Shown here: positions 8,966 to 16,512 of the stretch, piece after piece
How positions within the stretch are numbered: the stretch's first letter is position 1
Layout of the letters: the number at the start of each line of letters is the position of its first letter
DNA from: Anaerolineae bacterium
Lineage (GTDB): Bacteria; Chloroflexota; Anaerolineae; Aggregatilineales; Phototrophicaceae
Direction of reading: 5' to 3'
Assembly (NCBI GenBank): GCA_012270545.1
Contig: JAAXID010000159.1
Location: 1 to 43,627, forward strand
DNA: 43,627 bases
Notes under the pieces: generated by a model
What the model was told of the DNA's origin: nothing
The model's database searches: none
Seen by the model: the letters and a program-made list of their open reading frames with translations, nothing else
Translations under genes and position numbers: made by a program

Positions 8966-8971
8966 ATTATA
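8966..8971 (-). promoter_or_regulatory. -10 box for the SPFH gene
   Basis: A perfect TATAAT on the minus strand about 50 nt upstream of the ATG at 8916. No good -35 hexamer is visible. Confidence 0.5.
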
Positions 8972-9057
8972 TCATATTCTGTTCGCCCGCCGGACTCCCC
9001 AATAATCAGGGCTATGGCAGACGTCTATTGATACGTGATTGCGTCCCCTCGGTTGCG

Positions 9058-10680
9058 TCAGGCGCGCGCCCAACCCGGTCCGCGCAGCACCCGCCCGGGC
9101 AAATTCCCCGTGTGCTCGCCATCACGCAGCACTTGCGTCCCGTTTACGAAGACATGCGCCATGCCCTCGCTGTATTGGTGAGGATCGCCGGGCACGGAGT
9201 GGTCTTGCACGCGCGCCGGATCGAATATGGCGATATCGGCGAAGTAGCCTGGTTTCAGATAGCCGCGATCCTTCAGCTTGAGATTGTCGGCGGCGAATCC
9301 GGACAGGCGGCGAACCGCGTCTTCGAGCCTCAGCAAACCCTCATCGCGGACATATTTGCCGATGACGCGGGCGAAGCTGCCATAGGCGCGCGGATGCGGA
9401 TGATAACTGAGGAAGGCGCCCTCGGTGGCGATCGAGCCGGCATCGGAGCAGAAACTGACCCAGGGCCGCTGCACTTGCTTCCGCAGATTGTCCTCCGACA
9501 TGCTGAAATAGAGCGAGAAGATGCGGCTGTTGTCCTCGATCAGCAGATCAATCGCGGTATCGGCCGCCGTTGTGCCGCGCTCCGCCATCACCTCGCTGAG
9601 CCACATCCCCTGGTATTTGCGCAGTTCCTTCTTGGCGAAGCCCGCCAGCATAATGCCATTGGGTCCGTTCTCCTCGAACATGTTCTCCCACTGGTGGGAG
9701 GGCAGCGCCATTTCCCGCTTGATCCGCTCGCGCAGCTCGGCATCTTTGAGGCGCGATATCATGGCATCAAAGCCGCCATCGTGCGCCCAGGCAGGTATGC
9801 AAGAGGCCAAACCGGTGCCGCTGTAAGGATAGGTGTACATATCGGCGGTCAACGGCAAGCCCTCGGCGCGAGCGGCTTCCACGCGGGCGATGACCTCATC
9901 CATCTTGTGCCAGTTGGCGGCACCGGCCGCCTTGAGATGGTAGATCTCGCCGCTGACGCCGGTCGCGCGCATGATGTGAATCAGCTCGTCGAGCGCCTCA
10001 TGGAATTGAGCGCCCTCACTGCGCAAGTGGGTGATGTACATGCCACCGTACTCAGCGACCACAGCGCAAAGCTCAATCAGCTCCTCGGTGCTCTGATAAG
10101 TCGCCGGCGGGTAAATCAGCGCGGCCGACATGCCCATGGCGCCCTCGCGCAGCGCCTCGCGCAGCAGCCGCCTCATCTCCCCCATTTCGCTCTCGGTCAC
10201 CGGGCGGTCATCGTAGCCGGCGGCGTGAATGCGCAGGGTGGCTGAGCCAACGAAAGAGGCCACGTTGGTCGCCACGCCCCGGCGCTCAAGGAATTCAAGG
10301 TATTCGCCCAGGGTCGTCCATTCGATATCGTATTGGATATCGGCGGTGGAGAGGATGGTATCGCGCCGGCGCTTCATCTCATCGCTGAGCGGACCCATCG
10401 ATGTGCCCTCGCCCATGACTTCGAGCGTGACGCCTTGCTTGATATCGCTCATGCTGCGGCCGTCTTCGATCAGGGATTCGGTCGCCCAGCTGAGCATGTT
10501 GATGAAGCCGGGCGCGACGGCCAGTCCGTCGAGATCGATGCTGGTGGCAGCGGAGTGGTCGCGCAGGTCGCCGATAGCGCTGATGCGGTCGCCGGCGATG
10601 GCGATGTCGGCAGTGGTGGGTGGGCTGCCGCTGCCGTCGTAGATAGCGCCGTTACGGAGGAGGGTTGTGTGTGGGGTCAT
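9058..10680 (-). CDS. N-acyl-D-amino-acid deacylase-like amidohydrolase, HxH-less form
   Basis: A 540-residue amidohydrolase-superfamily protein resembling D-aminoacylases. The N-terminal beta-sandwich start is LLRNGAIYDGSG, the barrel entry is APGFIN, and the C-terminal region is KPGYFADIAIFDP. Barrel ligands for a metal are present as His in YITHLRSEG, His in IYHLKAAG and Asp in FCSDAGSIA. The usual HxH after APGFID is absent (APGFINMLSWATE). The position normally holding the bridging Cys (GNCG) reads GEGTSMG. A single-metal or altered site is inferred; the substrate could be an N-acyl-D-amino acid or another amide. The start ATG follows a GAGAGAG purine tract. The gene is 52 bp downstream of the nitrilase-like gene's stop and probably shares its transcript. 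Confidence 0.85.
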   Translation of the reverse strand: MTPHTTLLRNGAIYDGSGSPPTTADIAIAGDRISAIGDLRDHSAATSIDLDGLAVAPGFINMLSWATESLIEDGRSMSDIKQGVTLEVMGEGTSMGPLSDEMKRRRDTILSTADIQYDIEWTTLGEYLEFLERRGVATNVASFVGSATLRIHAAGYDDRPVTESEMGEMRRLLREALREGAMGMSAALIYPPATYQSTEELIELCAVVAEYGGMYITHLRSEGAQFHEALDELIHIMRATGVSGEIYHLKAAGAANWHKMDEVIARVEAARAEGLPLTADMYTYPYSGTGLASCIPAWAHDGGFDAMISRLKDAELRERIKREMALPSHQWENMFEENGPNGIMLAGFAKKELRKYQGMWLSEVMAERGTTAADTAIDLLIEDNSRIFSLYFSMSEDNLRKQVQRPWVSFCSDAGSIATEGAFLSYHPHPRAYGSFARVIGKYVRDEGLLRLEDAVRRLSGFAADNLKLKDRGYLKPGYFADIAIFDPARVQDHSVPGDPHQYSEGMAHVFVNGTQVLRDGEHTGNLPGRVLRGPGWARA

Positions 10681-10732
10681 CCTATACTCTCTCTCAATAG
10701 CCTTACGCGCTTCGAAGCAGTTGCGTCTTCAC

Positions 10733-11590
10733 CTACCCCAAATTCTCACTCAGAATCCGACCCAGTTCCCGCCTTACCAGGCCGGGACGCTCATCGCGCA
10801 GCAGGGGCAGACGCGCCCGCGTCCGATGCAGCTGATTCAAATCGATCTCCTGCGTGATCAGCGTCTCGTCGAAGTAGAGCCCGTGCGTCATGAATTCGCC
10901 ATCAGGGTCGACGACTGAGGAGCCACCCCAGAAGTTCTTGCCGTCTTCGTAGCCGACGCGATTGCAATGCAGGATGTACGAGGTGAACATGCTGCCGTAT
11001 GCCTGATTCACCAGCTCGACCCAGCGCGTGCCCAGCATTCGGTCGCTATCAGTGAGTCCGCGCGAGGGGCTTGAGCTGTTCAGGATCAGAATGTCGGCGC
11101 CATCGAGCCAGAGTAGGTAAGGCGGCGAAACGTGCCAGAAGTCCTCGCAGATGAGCATGCCCAGGCGGCCGAAGCGGGTGTCGAAGGCGCGCACGCTGTT
11201 GCCTTGCGCGAAGTAACGCGATTCGTCAAACATGGCGTAGGTGGGCAGGTAGAGCTTGTGATGCAGATGCGCCAGCTCGCCGCGGGACAAGTAGGCATTG
11301 GCGATGTAAAAGCGATTGCGAAAATCTTCATGCACAAAGCCGACCACGATATCGATATCGGCGCTCGCCGCCAGCAGTTCGGCGAAGACGCGGTCGTCGC
11401 CATCTGTCCGCAGCGCCACCTCCGGCACCAGGTCTTGCACTTGATAACCGGTCATCGAAAGTTCAGGGAAAACAAGCAGATCGACGCCCTGCTTCCGCGC
11501 ACCCCGGACGTAATCCAGATGGACGCCGAGGTTATGTTCTACATCGCCGAGTTTGGGGTATATCTGCGCCAAACCGATGTTGATGCGCAT
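10733..11590 (-). CDS. Carbon-nitrogen hydrolase (nitrilase superfamily amidase)
   Basis: A 285-residue enzyme with the complete nitrilase-superfamily triad: Glu43 (FPELSMTGY), Lys112 (HHKLYLPTYAMFDE) and Cys148 (LICEDFWH). The YLPTYAMFDE and CEDFWH patterns resemble the glutaminase domain of glutamine-dependent NAD synthetases, but no synthetase domain follows. It is thus a free amidase of unknown substrate. The start is set at ATG 11590, which has GGAG 9 nt upstream; a frame extension to 11623 lacks such a site. The downstream neighbour is the D-aminoacylase-like gene, suggesting a two-gene amide-hydrolysis unit. Confidence 0.87.
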   Translation of the reverse strand: MRINIGLAQIYPKLGDVEHNLGVHLDYVRGARKQGVDLLVFPELSMTGYQVQDLVPEVALRTDGDDRVFAELLAASADIDIVVGFVHEDFRNRFYIANAYLSRGELAHLHHKLYLPTYAMFDESRYFAQGNSVRAFDTRFGRLGMLICEDFWHVSPPYLLWLDGADILILNSSSPSRGLTDSDRMLGTRWVELVNQAYGSMFTSYILHCNRVGYEDGKNFWGGSSVVDPDGEFMTHGLYFDETLITQEIDLNQLHRTRARLPLLRDERPGLVRRELGRILSENLG

Positions 11591-11636
11591 GAGCGCCGCT
11601 CCTTCGCCGGATGCCAGGCACAATCATAGTCCAGCG

Positions 11637-11788
11637 TTACCGCTGCGTGAAGCGGTAGCCGACGCCGCGCTCGGTGCGGATGTAATGGGGATGATGAGAG
11701 ACGCTCTCCAGTTTGCGTCACAAGTGATGCCTGTGGACGCGCAGCCTGTCTTCGTGGACAGCTTCCGCCGACCACAGGTGTACAAAGA
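11637..11788 (-). pseudogene. Remnant of an OmpR-family response regulator (C-terminal winged helix)
   Basis: The gap between the nitrilase-like gene and the Nudix gene, read on the minus strand in one frame, gives a recognisable OmpR/PhoB DNA-binding C-terminus. It runs LWSAEAVHEDRLRVHRHHL, a TGA at 11720-11718, RKLESVSHHPHYIRTERGVGYRF, and a TAA at 11639-11637. The RKLE ... YIRTxRGVGYRF block is the hallmark of the winged-helix recognition and wing region. The receiver domain and most of the effector are missing and the frame is interrupted, so it is a decayed fragment. No partner histidine kinase is nearby. Confidence 0.75.
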
Positions 11789-11791
11789 CAG

Positions 11792-12286
11792 TCAATATGA
11801 GAGGCGGGCTGGCTGAAGCTGAATGCTGCGCAGATAGTCGAGATGCCGGATCATCCAATCGTGCAATTCAGGTGTCTTGAAACTGATGGCGTCCAATTGC
11901 GCGCGATCCAGCATGACAAATTCGGGGATAAACTCGCCGCGCGACGAATCAATAAATTCCGGACCGTAGCGCTTGCTGATGTCAAAATCTTGCAGGAGGC
12001 AGACGAAGAAATGTTCTTCCAGCTGTTTGCGCGCCTTCTCGTGCTCCAGGACGAAGGCCGTGGCGAGGACGGTCGCATTGGCGCCCAACTCTTCATAGAG
12101 CTCACGTTCCAGCGCCGCGATCAGGTCGATATCCGACCATTCGACGCCGCCACCGGGGGCAACCCAATAAGGCGCTGAACTATTTGACTTGACCCGCTTG
12201 ATCAACAGGATTGACCCGTCGCCGGTCAGCAAGATAGCGCGCACACGCTGATTGATTGCGCTTGTCCGTCTAGTGTCCGCTAACAT
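11792..12286 (-). CDS. Nudix hydrolase-family protein
   Basis: A 164-residue single-domain protein with the Nudix fold signature: the strand VRAILLTGDGSILLIKR, then GGGVEW, then the helix ending RELYEELGA (matching the REUxEExGU half of the Nudix box). The first half is shorter than usual, and the expected Glu of Gx5E is not in register, so activity is less certain than the fold. Such proteins cleave nucleoside diphosphates linked to another moiety. Start is ATG 12286 with a weak Shine-Dalgarno. It ends next to the response-regulator remnant. Confidence 0.8.
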   Translation of the reverse strand: MLADTRRTSAINQRVRAILLTGDGSILLIKRVKSNSSAPYWVAPGGGVEWSDIDLIAALERELYEELGANATVLATAFVLEHEKARKQLEEHFFVCLLQDFDISKRYGPEFIDSSRGEFIPEFVMLDRAQLDAISFKTPELHDWMIRHLDYLRSIQLQPARLSY

Positions 12287-12400
12287 CGCTCAACACCACT
12301 GGCGCTTCCAGGACAAGAAACCGCTCAAAGCAATTCCTGCGCTATTCGAGAAGTGTTAATCTCAGTTTTGCCGACGTTTAAGCTTCGAGCGCAGTTCGAC

Positions 12401-12423
12401 TAAAAGCATCTCCAATAGAGATG
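12401..12423 (-). terminator. Probable terminator after the DtxR-family gene
   Basis: CATCTC and GAGATG form a 6-bp stem with a 5-nt loop (12407-12423). It is followed on the minus strand by GCTTTTAG. It lies about 80 bp past the stop codon at 12500. Confidence 0.5.
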
Positions 12424-12499
12424 GCGAAGCGGCTCCCACTCTTGTCCGCCGAGATCAAAAGCATCTCGCGAAGCTATTCAGTTGAAAAGGGACTGGATG

Positions 12500-13192
12500 T
12501 TAACACATGTGGTCAATAAATTCAACAAGTATAGATGAGGCCATCTTGTAGCCGATGGTTTGCCTCCCTTCGGCACCCATGCGGATCGTGATCGGACCGT
12601 CAAAGGGATCCCGCTCGAGAACTTCCAAAGTCACGCCCATCATCAGCCCGCGTTCCTGGGTATTCTGCAGCATGGCCGGGTCATCCATGACGAAGCGGCG
12701 GATGCGCGCCGGCGAATTCAAGCGCAAGGTCGAAAGCGGCTGCAGATTCCGCTCCTGCATGATGCCTTCCAGGTTGGGAATGGGATCGCCGTGCGGGTCA
12801 TAGCTTGGCTCGCCCAGTTTGCGGGCGATCGCCTCGACGAAGCGATCCGACACGCTGTGCTCCAGCGCTTCCGCTTCATCATGGATTTCATGTAATTGAT
12901 AACCCAAATCCTGAACGAGATAAGTTTCTATCAGCCGATGGCGGCGCAGCATCTGCAGAGCTACGCGTTCGCCTGCCTCGGTGAGCCTCACGCCGCGATA
13001 TTTGCGATAATCCACCGTGCCTTCTTCCACCAGGCGCTGCGCCATATCAGTCACCGCGGGCGCCGAGATATGCAAGGCATCCGCCAGCGCGTTGGTGGAG
13101 ACGCGATCGCTATCTCTCTGCAGGTTGTAAACCGCTTTCAGGAAGTCCTCAACCGATTGCGACGATCCCGAAACGTCTCTGCGCCCTTTCAT
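12500..13192 (-). CDS. DtxR/MntR-family metal-dependent transcriptional regulator
   Basis: A 230-residue regulator. The N-terminal winged helix-turn-helix (about residues 10-75) contains VSTNALADALHISAPAVTDMAQRLVEEG and YRGVRLTEAGER. The metal-binding/dimerisation domain (about 75-145) has the conserved HRLIETYL, Glu/His-rich HEIHDEAEALEHSVSD and DPHGDPIP motifs. A C-terminal FeoA/SH3-like domain (about 155-225) completes the IdeR-type three-domain layout. Members bind Fe2+ or Mn2+ and repress metal-uptake genes; which metal cannot be told here. Start is ATG 13192 with GAGG 9 nt upstream. No metal transporter is adjacent, so its targets lie elsewhere. Confidence 0.9.
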   Translation of the reverse strand: MKGRRDVSGSSQSVEDFLKAVYNLQRDSDRVSTNALADALHISAPAVTDMAQRLVEEGTVDYRKYRGVRLTEAGERVALQMLRRHRLIETYLVQDLGYQLHEIHDEAEALEHSVSDRFVEAIARKLGEPSYDPHGDPIPNLEGIMQERNLQPLSTLRLNSPARIRRFVMDDPAMLQNTQERGLMMGVTLEVLERDPFDGPITIRMGAEGRQTIGYKMASSILVEFIDHMC

Positions 13193-13296
13193 AGTCCAGC
13201 CTCAAAGTCTGAGCATCGCAGCGACGAGCATATCAATATGCGTACTACCCGCCGGTTCCCCGTTCGCAAGCAATACAGCGTGGCAAGATCATGCTT

Positions 13297-13302
13297 ATCA
13301 TA
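13297..13302 (-). promoter_or_regulatory. Candidate extended -10 for the DtxR-family gene
   Basis: The minus strand reads TGTTATGAT, an extended -10 (TGn + TATGAT), about 105 nt upstream of the ATG at 13192. The -35 is not recognisable. Confidence 0.35.
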
Positions 13303-13428
13303 ACACAGAACAATTCGCGTCCCGATTCGTCCGCGCGCCAACGCGTTTCTAACAGAGCCGCGCTAAACTAAGGATGAAACGTTCCTGCGGTGCCTGCCAT
13401 CATTGTTTTGTCCAAGGCGGCGCTGGAA

Positions 13429-13457
13429 TTGACCGGCGCATATGAACGCCTTAGAAT
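13429..13457 (+). promoter_or_regulatory. Sigma70-type promoter for the DnaJ-family gene
   Basis: TTGACC (13429-13434) and TAGAAT (13452-13457) are separated by exactly 17 nt. A transcript start near 13464 would give a leader of about 36 nt before the ATG at 13500. Confidence 0.7.
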
Positions 13458-13499
13458 ATGCCCATTGGGCGCAGGCGATTGTCTCAACGGAACCGTGCC

Positions 13500-14381
13500 A
13501 TGAGCAGAGATTACTATGCCGTACTCGGCGTCTCGCGGGACGCCAGCGAGGACGAGATCAAAAGAGCGTTTCGCCAGAAGGCGAAGCAGTATCACCCCGA
13601 CGCCAATCCGGCTGACGCAACTGCCGAAGCCCGTTTCAAGGAAGTAAACGAGGCCTACGAGGTATTGAGCGATGAAGAGAAACGCTCAGCCTACGATCGC
13701 TTCGGAGCAAACTGGCAGCAATACCAAAACTTCAACGGCGAAAATCCCTTCCCTAACAGCGGCGAAGTTCCCTTCACCGACATGTCCGACATCTTCGAGA
13801 CAATCTTCGGCGGGGCGGGCGGGCGGCGGACTGGGCACGGCGGCTTCCACACCCGCGCCGACTTTCCACGTGCAGGCCAAGACATCGAGCAGGATGTTCA
13901 TATCAGCTTGCGCGAAGCGTACGAGGGCACGCAGCGTATCGTCAGCAAAGACGGGCGCGACATAACAGTGCGCATCCCGCGTGGCGCCGCCACCGGCACC
14001 AAAGTGCGGCTCGCTGGTGAAGGGCATCCCGGCTACAACGGCGGTTCAGCGGGGCATCTTTACCTGGTGGTGCAAGTCGCTGATGACCCACAATTTGAGC
14101 GGAAAGGCGACGATCTCCACGTCGATGTCAAGGTCGACGCCATGACCGCCATGCTGGGCGGCGACGCCGAAGTGCCCACCCTGGCCCGCCCAGTGCGCAC
14201 CAAAATCCGCGCCGGCACGCAGACCGGTCAGAAACTGCGTTTGACCGGCAAAGGCATGCCCAGGCTGCGCAAAGGGAAGGAACACGGGGACCTGTACGCT
14301 CGTGTGCTGATCACCGTGCCTACACAGTTGGACGCCGATCAGCGAGAATGGGCGGAAGCGCTGCGCAAGAGCCTCCGCTAG
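13500..14381 (+). CDS. DnaJ-class co-chaperone, type B (CbpA-like)
   Basis: A 293-residue J-protein that would stimulate DnaK ATPase. The J domain (residues 1-68) starts [11 protein letters not shown] and has the HPD motif at 32-34. A Gly/Phe-rich segment follows (about 75-130; [14 protein letters not shown]). Two C-terminal beta-barrel domains come next, with [19 protein letters not shown] and [13 protein letters not shown]. The four CxxCxGxG zinc repeats of true DnaJ are absent, so it is CbpA/DjlA-like rather than DnaJ itself. The start is ATG 13500, in place for the J domain. An upstream in-frame start at 13458 overlaps the promoter and is rejected. The HtrA-like gene follows 58 bp later. 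Confidence 0.93.
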   Translation: MSRDYYAVLGVSRDASEDEIKRAFRQKAKQYHPDANPADATAEARFKEVNEAYEVLSDEEKRSAYDRFGANWQQYQNFNGENPFPNSGEVPFTDMSDIFETIFGGAGGRRTGHGGFHTRADFPRAGQDIEQDVHISLREAYEGTQRIVSKDGRDITVRIPRGAATGTKVRLAGEGHPGYNGGSAGHLYLVVQVADDPQFERKGDDLHVDVKVDAMTAMLGGDAEVPTLARPVRTKIRAGTQTGQKLRLTGKGMPRLRKGKEHGDLYARVLITVPTQLDADQREWAEALRKSLR

Positions 14382-14439
14382 ATGCGCAAGCAATCGCGGG
14401 AAGCGCAAAGTCGGCGTGGTTTTCAGCAGGATCTGAGTG

Positions 14440-15648
14440 ATGAGTCAGAGAGCGAATGCGATTGCAGTGGTCTGCTTCACGGCGTTCCTCCTGCTTTCGG
14501 CCTGCAGCGGCTTGTCGGTCCCGCGCGAAAGCGCCTCATCTGCCGGAGCGGAGACGGCCGCCGCGACGCCGCCAACGGACCTGTCCGACGAGATCGTCAA
14601 GGCTGCCGACGCTGAATATCTGCTGTTGACTAAGATCTACGCGCGCTCGAGCCCGTCGGTCGTCAACATCGAGGCGACGAACGGCGATGAAAGGCGTCGG
14701 GGTTCCGGCTTCGTCTATGATCGTCAGGGGCATATCATCACTAACGCGCACCTGGTCAAAGATGCCGACTCCATCGTGGTGACGCTGCGAAATACCTTCG
14801 TATTGGATGCGGACCTGCTGGGCTTGGACAGCTTCAGCGATCTGGCTGTACTCAAAATCAGCACTGGCGAAGAACGCCTGTCACCGCTGAGAATCGGCGA
14901 ATCGGCAACGGTAAAGGTGGGGCAGCGCGCAATCTCAATCGGCAATCCCTTCGGCTTGAAGGCATCCATGACGACCGGCATCGTCAGCGGCCTGGGCCGA
15001 ACCCTGCCCTCAGCCGAACTGATTGACGCAGGCCTGGCGGCCGGCTTCGATAATCCCTCGATCATTCAGATCGATGCCGCTATCCATCCGGGCAATTCAG
15101 GCGGTCCCCTGCTCGACTCGGCTGGATTGGTGATCGGCATTACAACAGCCATGCAATCCGACAGCGGACAGTTTCAAGGGATCGGCTTTGCCGTTCCCGC
15201 CGATACGATGCGCCGCGTCATACCCGATCTGATCGCGGATGGACGAGTTGAGTACGCTTGGATGGGCATCTCGGTGATGCCCGAAGACGGCGGTTATGGC
15301 GTAGCCGGCTTGAGCGAAGCGCTGGACCTGCCGGTAGAACGCGGCGTGCTGCTGCGCGGCGTAAGCGAAGGCTCGCCGGCGCATTTGGCAGGGCTGCGCG
15401 GTGGCGATACACTGGTCGATGTGCGGGGTAAAAGGGTCTGCGTTGGTGGCGACTTGATCGTCGCCATCAACGGCGTCTATTTTGACGATCTAGACGCGCT
15501 GATAACCTACCTGGTCCAGAATACCCACCCAGGCGATGAAGTGGAGCTGGTCGTCATCCGCAACCGACAGGCAGTCGATATAAGCCTCAAACTGCAGCGC
15601 CGGCCGGAGGGAGATCGTCCCACAATTGACTGCGACACGACGCCATAG
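14440..15648 (+). CDS. HtrA/DegP-like serine protease, lipoprotein, with PDZ domain
   Basis: A 402-residue secreted protease. The N-terminus is a lipoprotein signal peptide with lipobox LLLSAC, so the mature protein should be membrane-tethered through the cysteine. The catalytic triad is His104 (ITNAHLVK), Asp134 (FSDLAVLK) and Ser220 (GNSGGPLL). The family's IGNPFGL and GIGFAVPAD signatures are present. The C-terminal PDZ domain (about 275-385) includes GVLLRGVSEGSPAHLAGLRGGD. The role is extracytoplasmic quality control or stress signalling. The start is ATG 14440 with AGG 9 nt upstream; the GTG directly before it (14437) is also in frame. The acetyltransferase gene follows 11 bp downstream, so they are probably co-transcribed. 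Confidence 0.93.
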   Translation: MSQRANAIAVVCFTAFLLLSACSGLSVPRESASSAGAETAAATPPTDLSDEIVKAADAEYLLLTKIYARSSPSVVNIEATNGDERRRGSGFVYDRQGHIITNAHLVKDADSIVVTLRNTFVLDADLLGLDSFSDLAVLKISTGEERLSPLRIGESATVKVGQRAISIGNPFGLKASMTTGIVSGLGRTLPSAELIDAGLAAGFDNPSIIQIDAAIHPGNSGGPLLDSAGLVIGITTAMQSDSGQFQGIGFAVPADTMRRVIPDLIADGRVEYAWMGISVMPEDGGYGVAGLSEALDLPVERGVLLRGVSEGSPAHLAGLRGGDTLVDVRGKRVCVGGDLIVAINGVYFDDLDALITYLVQNTHPGDEVELVVIRNRQAVDISLKLQRRPEGDRPTIDCDTTP

Positions 15649-15659
15649 GCGGGAAGATT

Positions 15660-16247
15660 ATGAAGCGGAAAGAACTGGTTTCCGACCTTGTACGCATACG
15701 ACCGTTAGGGATTGCGGATATTCCATATATCCAGCGCTTGGCTGCGGCGGAAGAGATCGCGAATAACACCTTCGTGCCGCATCCCTATCCGCCTGGGGCG
15801 GCCGAAGAGTTTGTTCGAAATGCGCGCGATCAGTGGCGACATGATGAAGCCTACGTTTTCGCAATCATCGAGAAAACGAGCGAACAATTTACCGGCTGCA
15901 TGGGCATCCATCCCCTGCCGGCGCATAATCGTGCCGAAGTTGGCTACTGGATCGGCCTGCCCTACTGGGGACGGGGCCTGGCGACGGCGGCGCTGCGGCT
16001 GATCATTCAATTCGGCTTCGAAGCGTTGAAGCTCAATCGCATCGCCGCGGGGCATTTTCCCCATAACCCGGCCTCCGGGCGCGTGATGCAGAAGGCGAAC
16101 ATGCGCTATGAGGGCCTATTGCGGAGCGCGCTCTTCCATCACGATGAATACAAAGACGAAGTGCGCTACGCCATTCTCCGCCGGGACTACAAAGCCGGCC
16201 GCGCTGCCGTTGGCGCTGAAATAACCAAAGAGACCGCAGAGGATTAG
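15660..16247 (+). CDS. GNAT-family N-acetyltransferase (RimJ/RimL-like)
   Basis: A 195-residue acetyltransferase. The order of elements is the N-terminal LVRIRPLGIADIP, the central GCMGIHPL ... AEVGYWIGLPYWGRGLAT, which carries the acetyl-CoA loop (Q/RxxGxG/A, here WGRGLATAAL), then LNRIAAGHFPHNPASGRVMQKANM. This last pattern (N..S..V..K.GF) is typical of RimJ/RimL-type enzymes that acetylate N-terminal or small-molecule amines. The substrate is not predictable. The gene directly follows the HtrA-like gene. The stop codon sits inside the loop of a strong hairpin at 16232-16256. Confidence 0.88.
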   Translation: MKRKELVSDLVRIRPLGIADIPYIQRLAAAEEIANNTFVPHPYPPGAAEEFVRNARDQWRHDEAYVFAIIEKTSEQFTGCMGIHPLPAHNRAEVGYWIGLPYWGRGLATAALRLIIQFGFEALKLNRIAAGHFPHNPASGRVMQKANMRYEGLLRSALFHHDEYKDEVRYAILRRDYKAGRAAVGAEITKETAED

Positions 16248-16256
16248 TCTGCGGTC
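16232..16256 (-). terminator. Hairpin over the acetyltransferase stop codon, terminator-like on the minus strand
   Basis: GACCGCAGA (16232-16240) and TCTGCGGTC (16248-16256) form a perfect 9-bp stem with a 7-nt loop that contains the plus-strand stop TAG. On the minus strand the stem is followed by TCTTTGGTTATTT, a moderate U-rich tail. It probably ends both the plus-strand HtrA/acetyltransferase transcript and the minus-strand short transcript. Confidence 0.6.
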
Positions 16257-16332
16257 CCTCGACTGTCAATTTCACAGTCTAGCGGTTTCGGGTTCACCCC
16301 CTAACGGAGAAACCCTTAGAGGTGTGAATCAG

Positions 16333-16362
16333 TTAGAGGGTAGCCCCCTTAGAACCTGACAT
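16333..16362 (-). CDS. Putative 9-residue leader-type peptide
   Basis: The ORF reads MSGSKGATL and stops at TAA. It is supported by a perfect 10-nt Shine-Dalgarno (GGAGGTGATC, 16367-16376) with 9 nt between GGAGG and the ATG. This is a better ribosome site than that of any large gene in the window. The peptide has no run of a single regulatory amino acid. Its stop codon lies inside one of two competing stems, so translation could steer folding. Confidence 0.4.
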   Translation of the reverse strand: MSGSKGATL

Positions 16363-16399
16363 TTCTGATCACCTCCTTTACTCGCCCAACGATGCAGAG

Positions 16400-16428
16400 A
16401 GCATAACACAGGCCCCTCTCCAGCGCAA
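16400..16428 (-). promoter_or_regulatory. Sigma70-type promoter of the short minus-strand transcript
   Basis: Read on the minus strand, TTGCGC (16428-16423) and TATGCT (16405-16400) are spaced by 17 nt. Transcription would start near 16393. Confidence 0.55.
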
Positions 16429-16474
16429 GTCGCCCAACTAAGCCTACGAATCCACTTCGATTTGGCCGCTATGC

Positions 16475-16480
16475 TATAAT
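16475..16480 (+). promoter_or_regulatory. -10 box for the exonuclease gene
   Basis: A perfect TATAAT lies 32 nt upstream of the GTG at 16513. The -35 is weak (TCCACT, spacer 17). It is divergent from the minus-strand promoter at 16400-16428. Confidence 0.5.
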
Positions 16481-16512
16481 CATGTCCCAATCAGGCTGGA
16501 GCCAGCAACACA

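Larger units (their letters stand above)
16232..16393 (-). ncRNA. Predicted short structured transcript with a 9-codon ORF
   Basis: Elements on the minus strand come in this order: a promoter at 16400-16428, the ribosome site AAAGGAGGTGATC (16367-16379), an ATG-led 9-codon ORF, a structured stretch, a 6-bp hairpin at 16261-16279 (GACTGT/ACAGTC) and the terminator-like hairpin at 16232-16256. A GUUAGGGGG(UG) segment (16305-16295) can pair with 9 bp to CCCUCUAAC (16340-16332), which covers the ORF's stop codon. Alternatively it pairs with CACCUCUAA (16324-16316). This is leader-peptide logic, but no minus-strand gene follows. It may be a stand-alone small RNA or a tiny-protein mRNA. No homologue is recognised. 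Confidence 0.5.

Noticed and set aside
9028-10245. 405-codon plus-strand frame opposite the amidohydrolase
   Set aside because: Antisense shadow of a well-supported amidohydrolase; the composition is His/Arg/Ala-rich with no motif.
11718-11720. In-frame TGA in the response-regulator fragment as another selenocysteine codon
   Set aside because: OmpR-type regulators have an Arg or similar there, no redox motif is present, and the rest of the gene is missing, so it is a decay mutation.
14382-14615. 77-codon frame beginning directly after the dnaJ-like stop
   Set aside because: It overlaps the HtrA-like lipoprotein signal and catalytic domain in another frame and has no ribosome site.
16360-16380. 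Plus-strand GATCACCTCCTTTA resembles the 3' end of 16S rRNA
   Set aside because: Nothing upstream on the plus strand matches 16S helix 45 or the rest of the gene. The complement makes sense as a perfect Shine-Dalgarno with an ATG at proper spacing.
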